Shown in pieces: positions 1 to 5,811 of a stretch of DNA of 5,811 bases. Every line of letters starts with the position of its first letter. Position 1 is the first letter of the stretch. The position numbers and the translations under genes are program-made. Under the pieces are notes generated by a model. It was not told the origin of the DNA. It ran no database searches and was given only the letters and a program-made list of their open reading frames with translations. Source of the DNA: Microbacteriaceae bacterium UBA963 (lineage in GTDB: Bacteria; Actinomycetota; Actinomycetes; Actinomycetales; Microbacteriaceae); the NCBI GenBank assembly GCA_002292955.1, contig DBCH01000040.1:1-5811 (forward strand). The letters are read 5' to 3'.

Positions 1-765
1 GGCGACGAGGTGATGTACGCCTGGCGTTCCTTTGAGGCTTACCCGATTCTTGTCCGCGGTGCGGGCGCGACGCCCGTGCAGGTGCCGCTCACGGCAGAAC
101 TCAAGCACGACCTGCCCGCCATGCTCGCGGCCATCACCGACAAGACCCGAGTCATCTTTGTGTGCACACCAAACAACCCGACCGGGCCCACGGTTGATCA
201 CGACGCCCTGCACGATTTCCTCACGCAGGTTCCCAAGCGTGTACTCGTGGTGGTGGACGAGGCCTACGTGCACTTTCAAGACGACCCGACTGCTGCCCGC
301 GGCATTGATCTCTTTCGTGAGTTTGAGAACGTGGCCGTGTTACACACGTTCTCCAAGGCCTACGGCCTCGCGGGACTGCGGTTGGGGTACACCATCGCGC
401 GCGAGAAGATTCAGGAGGGATTGCGCAAGGTCGCTATGCCTTTTGCCGTCACCGACGTGGCGCAGGCAGCCGGAGTAGCTTCGCTGGCCGCTGAAGAGGA
501 GCTTCAAGGCAGGATCGACATCCTCATCGTCGAGCGCGCCCGGGTTGAGGCCACCCTGGCAGAGCAGGGGTGGCGGGTCACTCCCTCGCAGGCCAACTTC
601 ACGTGGCTGCAACTGGGCGACAACACGGACGCTGTTGCCGCACACTTGATGGCCCGCGGCATCATTGCTCGCCCGTTTGCGGGCCAGGGCATCCGCATCA
701 CCATTGGCGACCCCGAGGCCAACGACGCTTTTCTCGCCGCACTGGCCGACGCCCCGCGGACCTAA
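1..765 (+). CDS. pat: Pat/HisC-family PLP-dependent aminotransferase, 5' partial
   Basis: This is the C-terminal 254 residues of a fold-type I (class I/II) aminotransferase. The frame is open from base 1 and begins GDEVMYAWRSFEAYP, so roughly 100 N-terminal residues lie outside the window (family length is about 340-370). Visible landmarks, numbered from the window edge, are the NNPTG loop (58-62), DEAY with the PLP-ring Asp and Tyr (86-89), the Schiff-base Lys in FSKAYGLAGLRLGY (Lys119), and the substrate-carboxylate Arg in GIRITIG (Arg232). Enzymes of this family transfer an amino group between glutamate/2-oxoglutarate and histidinol phosphate (HisC) or aromatic 2-oxo acids (Pat) in the cytoplasm. 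I favour Pat because the WRSFEAYPI, LTAELKHDL, AAITDKTR and KVAMPFAV segments resemble corynebacterial Pat as I remember it. HisC activity remains possible. No his genes are seen beside it. The gene ends in TAA, 32 bases before tetR. Confidence 0.9.
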   Translation, partial: GDEVMYAWRSFEAYPILVRGAGATPVQVPLTAELKHDLPAMLAAITDKTRVIFVCTPNNPTGPTVDHDALHDFLTQVPKRVLVVVDEAYVHFQDDPTAARGIDLFREFENVAVLHTFSKAYGLAGLRLGYTIAREKIQEGLRKVAMPFAVTDVAQAAGVASLAAEEELQGRIDILIVERARVEATLAEQGWRVTPSQANFTWLQLGDNTDAVAAHLMARGIIARPFAGQGIRITIGDPEANDAFLAALADAPRT

Positions 766-785
766 GTTTTCCTCTGCTGAGGCCT

Positions 786-791
786 TAAAGT
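786..791 (+). promoter_or_regulatory. Candidate -10 box (TAAAGT) for a leaderless tetR transcript
   Basis: TAAAGT fits the actinobacterial TANNNT -10 pattern and ends exactly six bases before the GTG start at 798. This would put the transcription start at or next to the start codon. No purine-rich Shine-Dalgarno sequence precedes the GTG, which also suits a leaderless mRNA. No clear -35 box is visible at 17-18 bases upstream, and readthrough from the aminotransferase gene is an alternative way to express tetR. The same TANNNT-to-GTG spacing occurs before the large gene at 1448. Confidence 0.4.
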
Positions 792-797
792 AAGACC

Positions 798-1415
798 GTG
801 ACTAACCCGAAACATCCCACCGCAGAGCGTCTCATCGAGACGGTTTCTTCGATGCTGGACGGCAGCGAGCCGCTCGGTGTCACCATAGATGAGGTACTTC
901 GGCAATCGGGCATTACTCGGGGGGCGCTCTATCATCACTTCGGAAGCTTCCCCGCCCTGGTGGAGGAAACGCTCATCCGCAGGTTCGCAACAAATGTTGC
1001 GTCAGACGGAAAAGCCATGCGGGTCGTGGCAGAGGAGTCATCGACCGCCGTTGAGTATTGGACGCGAATTCTTGAGTTGAGCGCGTTGACGCAATCCCGC
1101 GCCCGCGTGGCGACTCGCCTTGAACGCGCCCGGCTGCTCGGGCTTGCCGCCGAGGAGTCGAGCTTTTCGCGGGCACTCGCAGCCGAGCAGGAGCGCGTGA
1201 CCGAGGACATGACCAAAGCCATTGCCGTTGCGCAGCACAAAGGGTGGGTTAAGCCAGAACTCAATCCCCGAGCTGTCGCAACGTTCTTGCAGGCCTATTC
1301 GCTGGGGAGGGCTGTTGACGATGTGGCTGAAACTCAGGTGCCCAACGAAGATTGGCTGGCCTTGATTGACGTTGTTTTGCGATCATTTCGGCAGGATCAG
1401 AACTCCGCGACTTGA
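798..1415 (+). CDS. TetR-family transcriptional regulator
   Basis: This 205-residue protein has the usual TetR length (about 190-220). The N-terminal DNA-binding domain is clear: helix 1 around residues 9-20 (AERLIETVSSML), then a helix-turn-helix at about 28-50 with the signature GVTIDEVLRQSGITRGALYH and HHFGSFPALVEE following. The remaining residues, about 60-200, are predicted mostly helical and form the variable ligand-binding and dimerisation domain, so the effector cannot be read from sequence. The GTG start at 798 is preferred because the next in-frame start (ATG at 852) would remove helix 1. No Shine-Dalgarno is present, but a TANNNT box sits six bases upstream. The stop codon overlaps the -35-like box of the next gene. 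The 18-bp palindrome just downstream suggests that this regulator controls the surface-protein gene. Autoregulation is not evident, because I find no similar palindrome upstream of the tetR start. Confidence 0.93.
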   Translation: MTNPKHPTAERLIETVSSMLDGSEPLGVTIDEVLRQSGITRGALYHHFGSFPALVEETLIRRFATNVASDGKAMRVVAEESSTAVEYWTRILELSALTQSRARVATRLERARLLGLAAEESSFSRALAAEQERVTEDMTKAIAVAQHKGWVKPELNPRAVATFLQAYSLGRAVDDVAETQVPNEDWLALIDVVLRSFRQDQNSAT

Positions 1416-1441
1416 CCAAATAAATATTTGGTTGGTAGCGT
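1412..1441 (+). promoter_or_regulatory. Predicted promoter of the surface-protein gene (TTGACC - 18 bp - TAGCGT)
   Basis: A -35-like TTGACC (1412-1417) overlaps the tetR stop codon. After an 18-base spacer comes TAGCGT (1436-1441), which fits the TANNNT actinobacterial -10 pattern. The -10 box ends six bases before the GTG at 1448, so transcription would start at about the first base of the coding sequence. This agrees with the lack of any Shine-Dalgarno sequence. The spacer is strikingly A/T-rich compared with its surroundings and consists almost entirely of a palindrome. A -10 inside that A/T-rich palindrome (for example TAAATA at 1421) is an alternative; it would give a short leader without a ribosome-binding site. 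Confidence 0.45.
1415..1432. promoter_or_regulatory. 18-bp palindrome, candidate TetR operator
   Basis: ACCAAATAAATATTTGGT is an inverted repeat with two perfect 8-base arms (ACCAAATA and TATTTGGT) around a two-base AA centre. Its length and dyad symmetry are typical of TetR-family operators. It covers the last three bases of the -35-like TTGACC and fills most of the spacer up to the TAGCGT -10-like box. A protein bound here would compete with RNA polymerase. The adjacent tetR gene makes its product the obvious candidate ligand. The palindrome is seen directly; the operator role is inference. A terminator is less likely: the stem is A/T-rich with almost no loop and no following T-run. Confidence 0.5.
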
Positions 1442-1447
1442 CGTGCT

Positions 1448-1606
1448 GTGGGCACAAGTTTTCAGCGCCATCTTCTCGCGTTGCCGCACCGAGTGCGCGG
1501 GCGCTTTGTCACGAGCATTCTCACGGTGGCAGCAATTGTGGTTGCTGGCCTCTCTCCCGTGGCACTCTCTTCACTCGGCGCCGCAAGTTCGTCTCCGGCA
1601 TACGCC
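1448..1606 (+). other. Signal peptide region of the surface protein
   Basis: Residues 1-19 form a basic n-region (Arg7, Arg15, Arg17, Arg19). The hydrophobic core runs from about 21 to 41 (VTSILTVAAIVVAGLSPVAL). A small-residue c-region ends in PAYA, giving an AxA-type signal-peptidase I site after Ala53. The long n-region is common in actinobacterial wall proteins. It would shrink to four residues if translation began at the alternative GTG at 1493. I see no lipobox Cys and no twin-arginine motif, so Sec export with type I cleavage is expected. Confidence 0.85.
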
Positions 1607-4600
1607 GCGGGACTACTCGGCAATGAAGATCCCACGTTCACCAAGGCCACGACGGCGGTGCGCGACCTAGGCGAATCTTGTGGCGGCTACGTATCGATTA
1701 CCACCAAGCCAAGTGGCGTGCAGGGGATTGTCTGCTACAACTACAACGGCACGGTCAACGCCTCAAAAGTTTTTAGCGCCGAGGGATTGCTCACAAGTCT
1801 TGGTGCTTCCGGTGGTCAATTCGTGGGCGGACAGTTTTATGACGGGAGCACGTGGGACAACCGCATCTTGACGTTTGACAGTTTTTCGGGGGCACTCGTG
1901 GACACCGAGTATCTGGGGTCGTTCGAGGTTTCGGACATGTGTTTGGTTGGCTCATCCCTGTTTGTGAGCAGTCGAACGTATCCTTATCTCCGAATGTTCA
2001 ACGTCTCTGCTGGCGGGATCGAGTACAGTTCGGCTTTCCAATCGGGTCTCTCGCAATATAGTTACAGCAGCGGTCTATCGGTGCGACAAGGCCCATCAAA
2101 TGCTGTGTTCTGCGATGGATCCAATACCTCGATTGACGCCGTCTGGGTCATTGGCGACAACGGAATGCAGGCGATTAATGAATATGGCACGACGCCGAGT
2201 TCCTGGTTCGACCGCGATTGGCTGCAAAACAGTCAATTAGGCGGGGGACAAATTCAGGACGCTTGGCAAGATACTGGCGCAAATTTTTTTGTTGCGACTA
2301 ACGCGGCACCCTACCTCTCCAGGTGGAATAGGGGCTCTGGTTTTGTGGAGGACACGACATTCCGGTCGAATCTCGCCGCAAACCCGCTCGATGGCCCCGC
2401 CACAGTCCTCTCCTTGGGTAACCCACATTTGCTAGTGGGGGGATCCTTTACCGGGAGAGTTAGGGCATTCAAGCAAGATGGCTCGGCTAACACGGCATTC
2501 AACGCCGGTGTTGGTTCGGCTCTGGGCACGAATGAGGTGTCGTCGCTCTCGGCCATTACCGACCCGAGCGATGGCCAAATGTACGCCTACGTTGGCCACT
2601 CAGGCGGCTCAACCCGACTCCTCCTGATGGAGCGGCGACCGTCAAGTGCTCTTGCCCCAACGGCAGTGGCAGGGCGTTACCTGAGCGCAACCGTCTCTAT
2701 TGCCCAGAACGCAAGCGGCGTTGCCCCGAGCAGTTATGTCATCACGTCAACCCCGGGCGGTTTTACGTGCACCGTGACCGGGGCGTCTGGTTCGTGCGTC
2801 ATTTCGGGGCTCACCAACAACACCAGTTACACCTTCAAGGCTTTAGCCTACAACGGCTCGGCACCCTCGTACTTTCAAGGCCCCGCTTCGTCGGCAATTA
2901 CTGCAGCAGATAATCGCGTAAACCTCACGGTTGCCGCCAGCCAAGCAAACCTCTTGGCGGGCGAGACGGTGAGCCCTGCCATCGCAGTGACCTCGGGTTC
3001 GCTCATTTCCGGGGATTCTCTTTCCTCTGCCACCTTCACGTACCTGGGCATTAGTGGCACCACATATGTTGCGTCGACCACCGCGCCCACCGCTCCAGGA
3101 ACCTACCGAGTCACCCCGTCTGCACTTCAGGTTTCGCCCGGTCCTGCCTCCAACTACATCACCACGTACACTGCCGGTACCTTTAGCATCGCCAAGGCGA
3201 GCCGAACGCTGAGCTTTGCCAGCACCACCGCAAACATGTCCTACGGGCAAACGCAGACCATGGCCGCAACCCCCTCAGCGGGTGCGGGTGACGGTGCCGT
3301 CACCTACTCGGCGGGCTCGTCCGACGCCTGCACGGTAGGGGCGAGCACCGGACTTGTGACCATCACAGCGACGTCTGGAATCTGCGAGATCTCAGCGTCG
3401 ATTGCTGACGGAACGGGCTACTTTGCTGCCAGCACGAGCACGCCGTTGACAATCACCGTAGGAGTGATGGACCTTGAAATCTCCGGCGGTAGCCCGTCGG
3501 TGAATTTTGGCACTGCTTACACGGCGACCGCGGTTGTCACTTCAGGGGCCCTCGCGGCAGATGAAACCATCACCGGCGCGACGTACCTGTTCGAAGGCAC
3601 CGGCTCCACGTCTTATGGCCCCTCGGCAACGCCACCCACTAACGCTGGCACCTATTCTGTGACGCCGTCGAACGCCACGCTGTCCCACTCGGCCGCAAAC
3701 TACAACATCACTTACGCGCCGGGCTTGCTCACCATTAATCGGGTTGGACGCACGTTGTCCTTCGCCACCACTTCGGCAAGCCTCTTCTATGGGGATACAA
3801 CAACTATGGTCGCCACACCGTCTGTGAGCGACGGCACGGTAACCTACTCATCTGGTGCCTCAACGGCATGCTCTGTGAATAGTGCGTCGGGTCTCGTCAC
3901 CATCATCCGTTCCACAGGAACGTGTGCGGTGACCGCAACCATTGGGAGTGCGGCAAACCACGCGAGTGCAACAACAACGACCCCCGTCACAATTACTGTC
4001 GGTAAGCGGGCCATCACGGTGGGCGTTGCACCCCTCACGGTCACCCGAACAAATACCGTTTCGCCGTCGCACACGGTAGCGGTGGGCGAACTCGCCGGGT
4101 CCGACACGATTTCTGGCATGACGTTCACCTATGCGGGCACGGGCGGCACGTCATACGCAGCCTCGACAACACCGCCAACCGCAGTGGGAACGTATTCCGT
4201 CACGCCCTCGGCCGCTTCGTTTATCGTGGGACTGGCAAGTGACTACACCATCAGTTACGCACCGGGAACGCTCTCGATCGTAGAGAAATCAACGCGAACG
4301 CTGTCCTTTGACGTCACTAGCCTCGGGCGCTCGTTTGGCGACACCGAGACGTTGAATCCCACTCTTTCCGCGGGAACTGGTGAAGGAACTCTCGTCTACT
4401 CTCATGGATCGTCTACGGCATGCACCGTGGACTCACCCTCGGGTCTCCTCACCATAACAGCGCCGACAGGTACCTGCCAGGTGAGCGTGTCGGTAGCGGA
4501 GACACCGAGTTACTTGGCCACAGCCACCACAGCGTCCCTTTCGGTCACCGTGTCTCGCCGCGTGATTACCGTAAGCGGCGACGATGCCACTGTCACCTAT

Positions 4601-5287
4601 GGCCTTCCCCTCTCTCCCAGTTACAGCGTCAACGCGGGCGGCGTGCTCCCCGGCGACGACATCACCGACGTTACCTACACCTATGCGGGCGTGGGATCTA
4701 CTACGTACCCTGCATCAACCACAGCACCGATTGACGCGGGTACCTACTCGGTCACGCCCTCGGCCGCCACTGGGCTGAGCAACACAAACTATGACATTCA
4801 GTACGCCTCGGGCACTCTGACAATTAGTCCGCCCGCCGCGCCCAACGTGATTATTGCGATTGAGACACCCATCGGCGCCCCCCTGTTGGGTGCGGATGTC
4901 CGCTATGAAGCGAGCGGCCTTCGGGTGGGCACCCCCTACACTCTCGTGATACGTTCCACGCCTCACACTTTGGCTAGCGGCACGGCAGCTCTCGGGGCAG
5001 CGAGTGGCACGGTAGCGATTCCTAGCAACCTTGAAGAAGGTTGGCACAGTCTCACGTTTACGTCCACTGATCCTCTCGGCAACCCCGTTACCGAGGTCGT
5101 CTACGTCAAACTGTCGGCCTCTGGCGCGCTCCTTGAAATATCGCCAACACTTCCGAGTGAGAATCTTGCGATGACGGGAGCCACAAGCATTGCCCCGTAC
5201 TTGTGGCTGGCCTTTGGGCTATTCATCCCAGGTGCATTCTTGGTCGTCATGGCTGCTCGTCGCAGATTTCGCCGAACCGGAAACTGA
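1448..5287 (+). CDS. Large multi-domain cell-wall-anchored surface protein with MBG/YDG and Ig-like repeats
   Basis: This 1279-residue exported protein is built for the cell surface. In order it shows a signal peptide (1-53); a β-rich region of uncertain family (about 55-395) with delta-60-propeller-like turns such as EDTTFRSNL and DGSANTAFNAG, and four Cys (78, 96, 165, 222); a fibronectin-III-like module (about 399-487) with close Cys441 and Cys450; seven alternating repeats (490-1128); a last Ig-like domain (about 1131-1223); and the sorting signal LAMTG (1240-1244), a membrane helix (about 1248-1270) and an RRRFRR tail. It carries no recognisable catalytic motif. The most likely role is adhesion or structure on the wall, with the repeats as a stalk presenting the N-terminal head. 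The GTG at 1448 is the first possible start, since TAG at 1436 closes the frame. A GTG at 1493 (codon 16) would also leave a workable signal peptide. Regulation by the upstream TetR is suggested by the palindrome in its promoter. The ligand is unknown. Confidence 0.92.
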   Translation: MGTSFQRHLLALPHRVRGRFVTSILTVAAIVVAGLSPVALSSLGAASSSPAYAAGLLGNEDPTFTKATTAVRDLGESCGGYVSITTKPSGVQGIVCYNYNGTVNASKVFSAEGLLTSLGASGGQFVGGQFYDGSTWDNRILTFDSFSGALVDTEYLGSFEVSDMCLVGSSLFVSSRTYPYLRMFNVSAGGIEYSSAFQSGLSQYSYSSGLSVRQGPSNAVFCDGSNTSIDAVWVIGDNGMQAINEYGTTPSSWFDRDWLQNSQLGGGQIQDAWQDTGANFFVATNAAPYLSRWNRGSGFVEDTTFRSNLAANPLDGPATVLSLGNPHLLVGGSFTGRVRAFKQDGSANTAFNAGVGSALGTNEVSSLSAITDPSDGQMYAYVGHSGGSTRLLLMERRPSSALAPTAVAGRYLSATVSIAQNASGVAPSSYVITSTPGGFTCTVTGASGSCVISGLTNNTSYTFKALAYNGSAPSYFQGPASSAITAADNRVNLTVAASQANLLAGETVSPAIAVTSGSLISGDSLSSATFTYLGISGTTYVASTTAPTAPGTYRVTPSALQVSPGPASNYITTYTAGTFSIAKASRTLSFASTTANMSYGQTQTMAATPSAGAGDGAVTYSAGSSDACTVGASTGLVTITATSGICEISASIADGTGYFAASTSTPLTITVGVMDLEISGGSPSVNFGTAYTATAVVTSGALAADETITGATYLFEGTGSTSYGPSATPPTNAGTYSVTPSNATLSHSAANYNITYAPGLLTINRVGRTLSFATTSASLFYGDTTTMVATPSVSDGTVTYSSGASTACSVNSASGLVTIIRSTGTCAVTATIGSAANHASATTTTPVTITVGKRAITVGVAPLTVTRTNTVSPSHTVAVGELAGSDTISGMTFTYAGTGGTSYAASTTPPTAVGTYSVTPSAASFIVGLASDYTISYAPGTLSIVEKSTRTLSFDVTSLGRSFGDTETLNPTLSAGTGEGTLVYSHGSSTACTVDSPSGLLTITAPTGTCQVSVSVAETPSYLATATTASLSVTVSRRVITVSGDDATVTYGLPLSPSYSVNAGGVLPGDDITDVTYTYAGVGSTTYPASTTAPIDAGTYSVTPSAATGLSNTNYDIQYASGTLTISPPAAPNVIIAIETPIGAPLLGADVRYEASGLRVGTPYTLVIRSTPHTLASGTAALGAASGTVAIPSNLEEGWHSLTFTSTDPLGNPVTEVVYVKLSASGALLEISPTLPSENLAMTGATSIAPYLWLAFGLFIPGAFLVVMAARRRFRRTGN
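2915..4831 (+). repeat. Tandem protein repeats: three and a half MBG/YDG + Ig-like units of about 180 residues
   Basis: Residues 490-1128 are an A-B-A-B-A-B-A array. A modules (MBG/YDG type) start near 490, 674, 853 and 1037; each has a GTYxVTPS strand (Gly551, 734, 914, 1098), then an NY/DY element and a closing GxLxI strand. B modules (about 584-671, 767-852, 948-1035) open with RTLSF, carry a YG or FG turn and end in a TxTV-like strand. Each B module has two Cys exactly 18 residues apart (628/646, 808/826, 992/1010). The full units in DNA are 2915-3466, 3467-4003 and 4004-4555, with a lone A module at 4556-4831. The DNA copies have diverged well below the protein similarity, so the duplication looks old. 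Such arrays are typical of adhesin stalks in secreted bacterial proteins. Confidence 0.85.
5165..5284 (+). other. C-terminal cell-wall sorting signal with LAMTG motif
   Basis: LAMTG (residues 1240-1244) is followed by a hydrophobic segment (about 1248-1270, PYLWLAFGLFIPGAFLVV) and a basic tail (RRRFRR), the classical three-part sorting signal. LAxTG instead of LPxTG is known as the motif of class E sortases in high-G+C Gram-positive bacteria, which cleave between Thr and Gly and attach the protein to peptidoglycan. No sortase gene lies in the window, so a housekeeping sortase elsewhere is implied. If it is not cleaved, the helix would simply keep the protein membrane-anchored. Confidence 0.85.
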
Positions 5288-5366
5288 GGCGAATGGTGCA
5301 CGTGGCTGACACACGCAGTGCCCACATATTTATGAGCACTTGCGAGGCAGCACACTGAGTTCAGGC

Positions 5367-5811
5367 TTAGGCGGACGCTTGCCGCAGGCGCACGATTTCG
5401 GCAATCAGTGCGCCGGCGCGCTTGAGCACATCGTCGATGGCGGCATCGTCGCGGTCAATCCATTGGATGCGTGGTTCGCTGTGGAGCGGAACGAAGTCTT
5501 TGTGCTGCTCCCACACGAAGAGCGTGCGTTCCGCCCCGAGCACGTACTGCTGCCAGTGGATCTGGCGCATGTAGTTGGCCGGAATCTCGTCGAGGGGCTT
5601 TCCTGAGGTTTTGATCTCGGCCAGCACCAGGCCCTCGGCCAGTTCACCAATGCCATCTGGTGTGGCGAGGTGGCGACGGTCTTCGGCAGCGTGAAACAGA
5701 CCCTGGTTCGACGTGATGCCAAAGTTCTCCAGAACCCAGGCGGCGATGACGGGCTCGCGATCCTGGCCGTGACGCGTGTAGGCGTTTCCGGTAAACGACG
5801 AACCGTGCAGC
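5367..5811 (-). CDS. YqaJ-like PD-(D/E)XK nuclease, 5' partial
   Basis: The minus-strand frame stays open from the right edge to TAA at 5367-5369, giving the last 147 residues of a longer protein. In reading order it shows NAYTRHGQDREPVIAAWV (a conserved Glu in the first core helix), ATPDGIGE (acidic Asp), then LAEIKTSGKPLDEIP (the E-x-K of the PD-(D/E)XK core, 13 residues after that Asp), and MRQIHWQQYVLGAERTLFVW, the Q-W-Q-Y-V-x-G-A segment typical of YqaJ/lambda-exonuclease-like enzymes. These metal-dependent enzymes degrade DNA ends, often to feed phage-type or host recombination. An internal GTG at 5627 would start between the Asp and E-x-K residues, so it is not the true start. The gene converges with the surface-protein gene, with a 79-base gap. 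No other phage gene is visible, so a resident chromosomal homologue and a prophage remnant are both possible. Confidence 0.8.
   Translation of the reverse strand, partial: LHGSSFTGNAYTRHGQDREPVIAAWVLENFGITSNQGLFHAAEDRRHLATPDGIGELAEGLVLAEIKTSGKPLDEIPANYMRQIHWQQYVLGAERTLFVWEQHKDFVPLHSEPRIQWIDRDDAAIDDVLKRAGALIAEIVRLRQASA

Noticed and set aside
771..782. Short inverted repeat CCTC-TGCT-GAGG between the aminotransferase and tetR genes
   Set aside because: The stem is only four base pairs and has no following T-run, so it is not a credible terminator. It shows no similarity to the 1415-1432 palindrome, so I do not call it an operator.
2284..2290. T7 tract in the surface-protein gene (and a G6 tract at 2437-2442) as possible phase-variation sites
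   Set aside because: Both tracts are short for slippage-driven switching and the frame is intact. Phe-Phe and Gly-Gly codons explain them.
2843..3250. Long minus-strand open frame opposite the repeat region
   Set aside because: It lies opposite a clearly coding, repeat-structured frame, has low-complexity Gly/Arg composition and no family signature. It is a shadow of the plus-strand codon bias.
2915..4831. The repeat region considered as a CRISPR array or DNA-level satellite
   Set aside because: The periodicity is about 540-550 bases, in frame, and conserved in protein more than in DNA. These are protein domain repeats.
5316..5342. Imperfect hairpin (AGTGC...GCACT with an A/T-rich loop) in the convergent intergenic region
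   Set aside because: There are five paired bases, then a mismatch, a long loop and no T-tract on either strand. The position suits a bidirectional terminator but the structure is too weak to annotate.
5340..5606. Plus-strand open frame across the nuclease gene
   Set aside because: The minus-strand frame has the recognisable E-x-K and QWQxYVxGA nuclease motifs and continues to the window edge. The plus frame shows no family features.

Overview
The window reads as chromosomal DNA of a G+C-rich actinobacterium, most likely in the Micrococcales (a Microbacteriaceae-like organism is my best guess). The reasons are the strong G/C bias at third codon positions, GTG starts without Shine-Dalgarno sequences, a Pat-type aminotransferase resembling the corynebacterial enzyme as I remember it, and an LAxTG wall-sorting motif of the kind used by actinobacterial class E sortases. 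The taxonomic placement is inference; no rRNA or tRNA gene is present.

Layout, left to right. (1) Positions 1-765, plus strand: the C-terminal two thirds of a PLP-dependent HisC/Pat-family aminotransferase, cut by the left edge. (2) Positions 798-1415, plus strand: a complete TetR-family regulator, 32 bases downstream. (3) Positions 1416-1447: a very short spacer. Together with the end of tetR it holds an 18-bp palindrome lying between a TTGACC -35-like box and a TAGCGT -10-like box. (4) Positions 1448-5287, plus strand: a 1279-residue surface protein. It has a signal peptide, a poorly recognised propeller-like N-terminal half, one fibronectin-III-like module, seven alternating MBG/YDG-type and Cys-paired Ig-like modules, a final Ig-like domain, and an LAMTG - membrane helix - arginine tail sorting signal. 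(5) Positions 5367-5811, minus strand: the C-terminal part of a YqaJ-like PD-(D/E)XK nuclease, convergent with the surface protein and cut by the right edge.

The most interesting unit is tetR plus the surface-protein gene. The palindrome is placed where a bound TetR dimer would block the promoter of the large gene. That promoter overlaps the tetR stop codon and would give a leaderless mRNA starting at the GTG. I propose a locally regulated, wall-anchored adhesin- or stalk-like protein; its ligand is unknown. The aminotransferase (amino-acid metabolism) and the nuclease show no evident functional link to it. I saw no CRISPR array, insertion sequence or RNA gene, and no intergenic stretch exceeds 80 bases.
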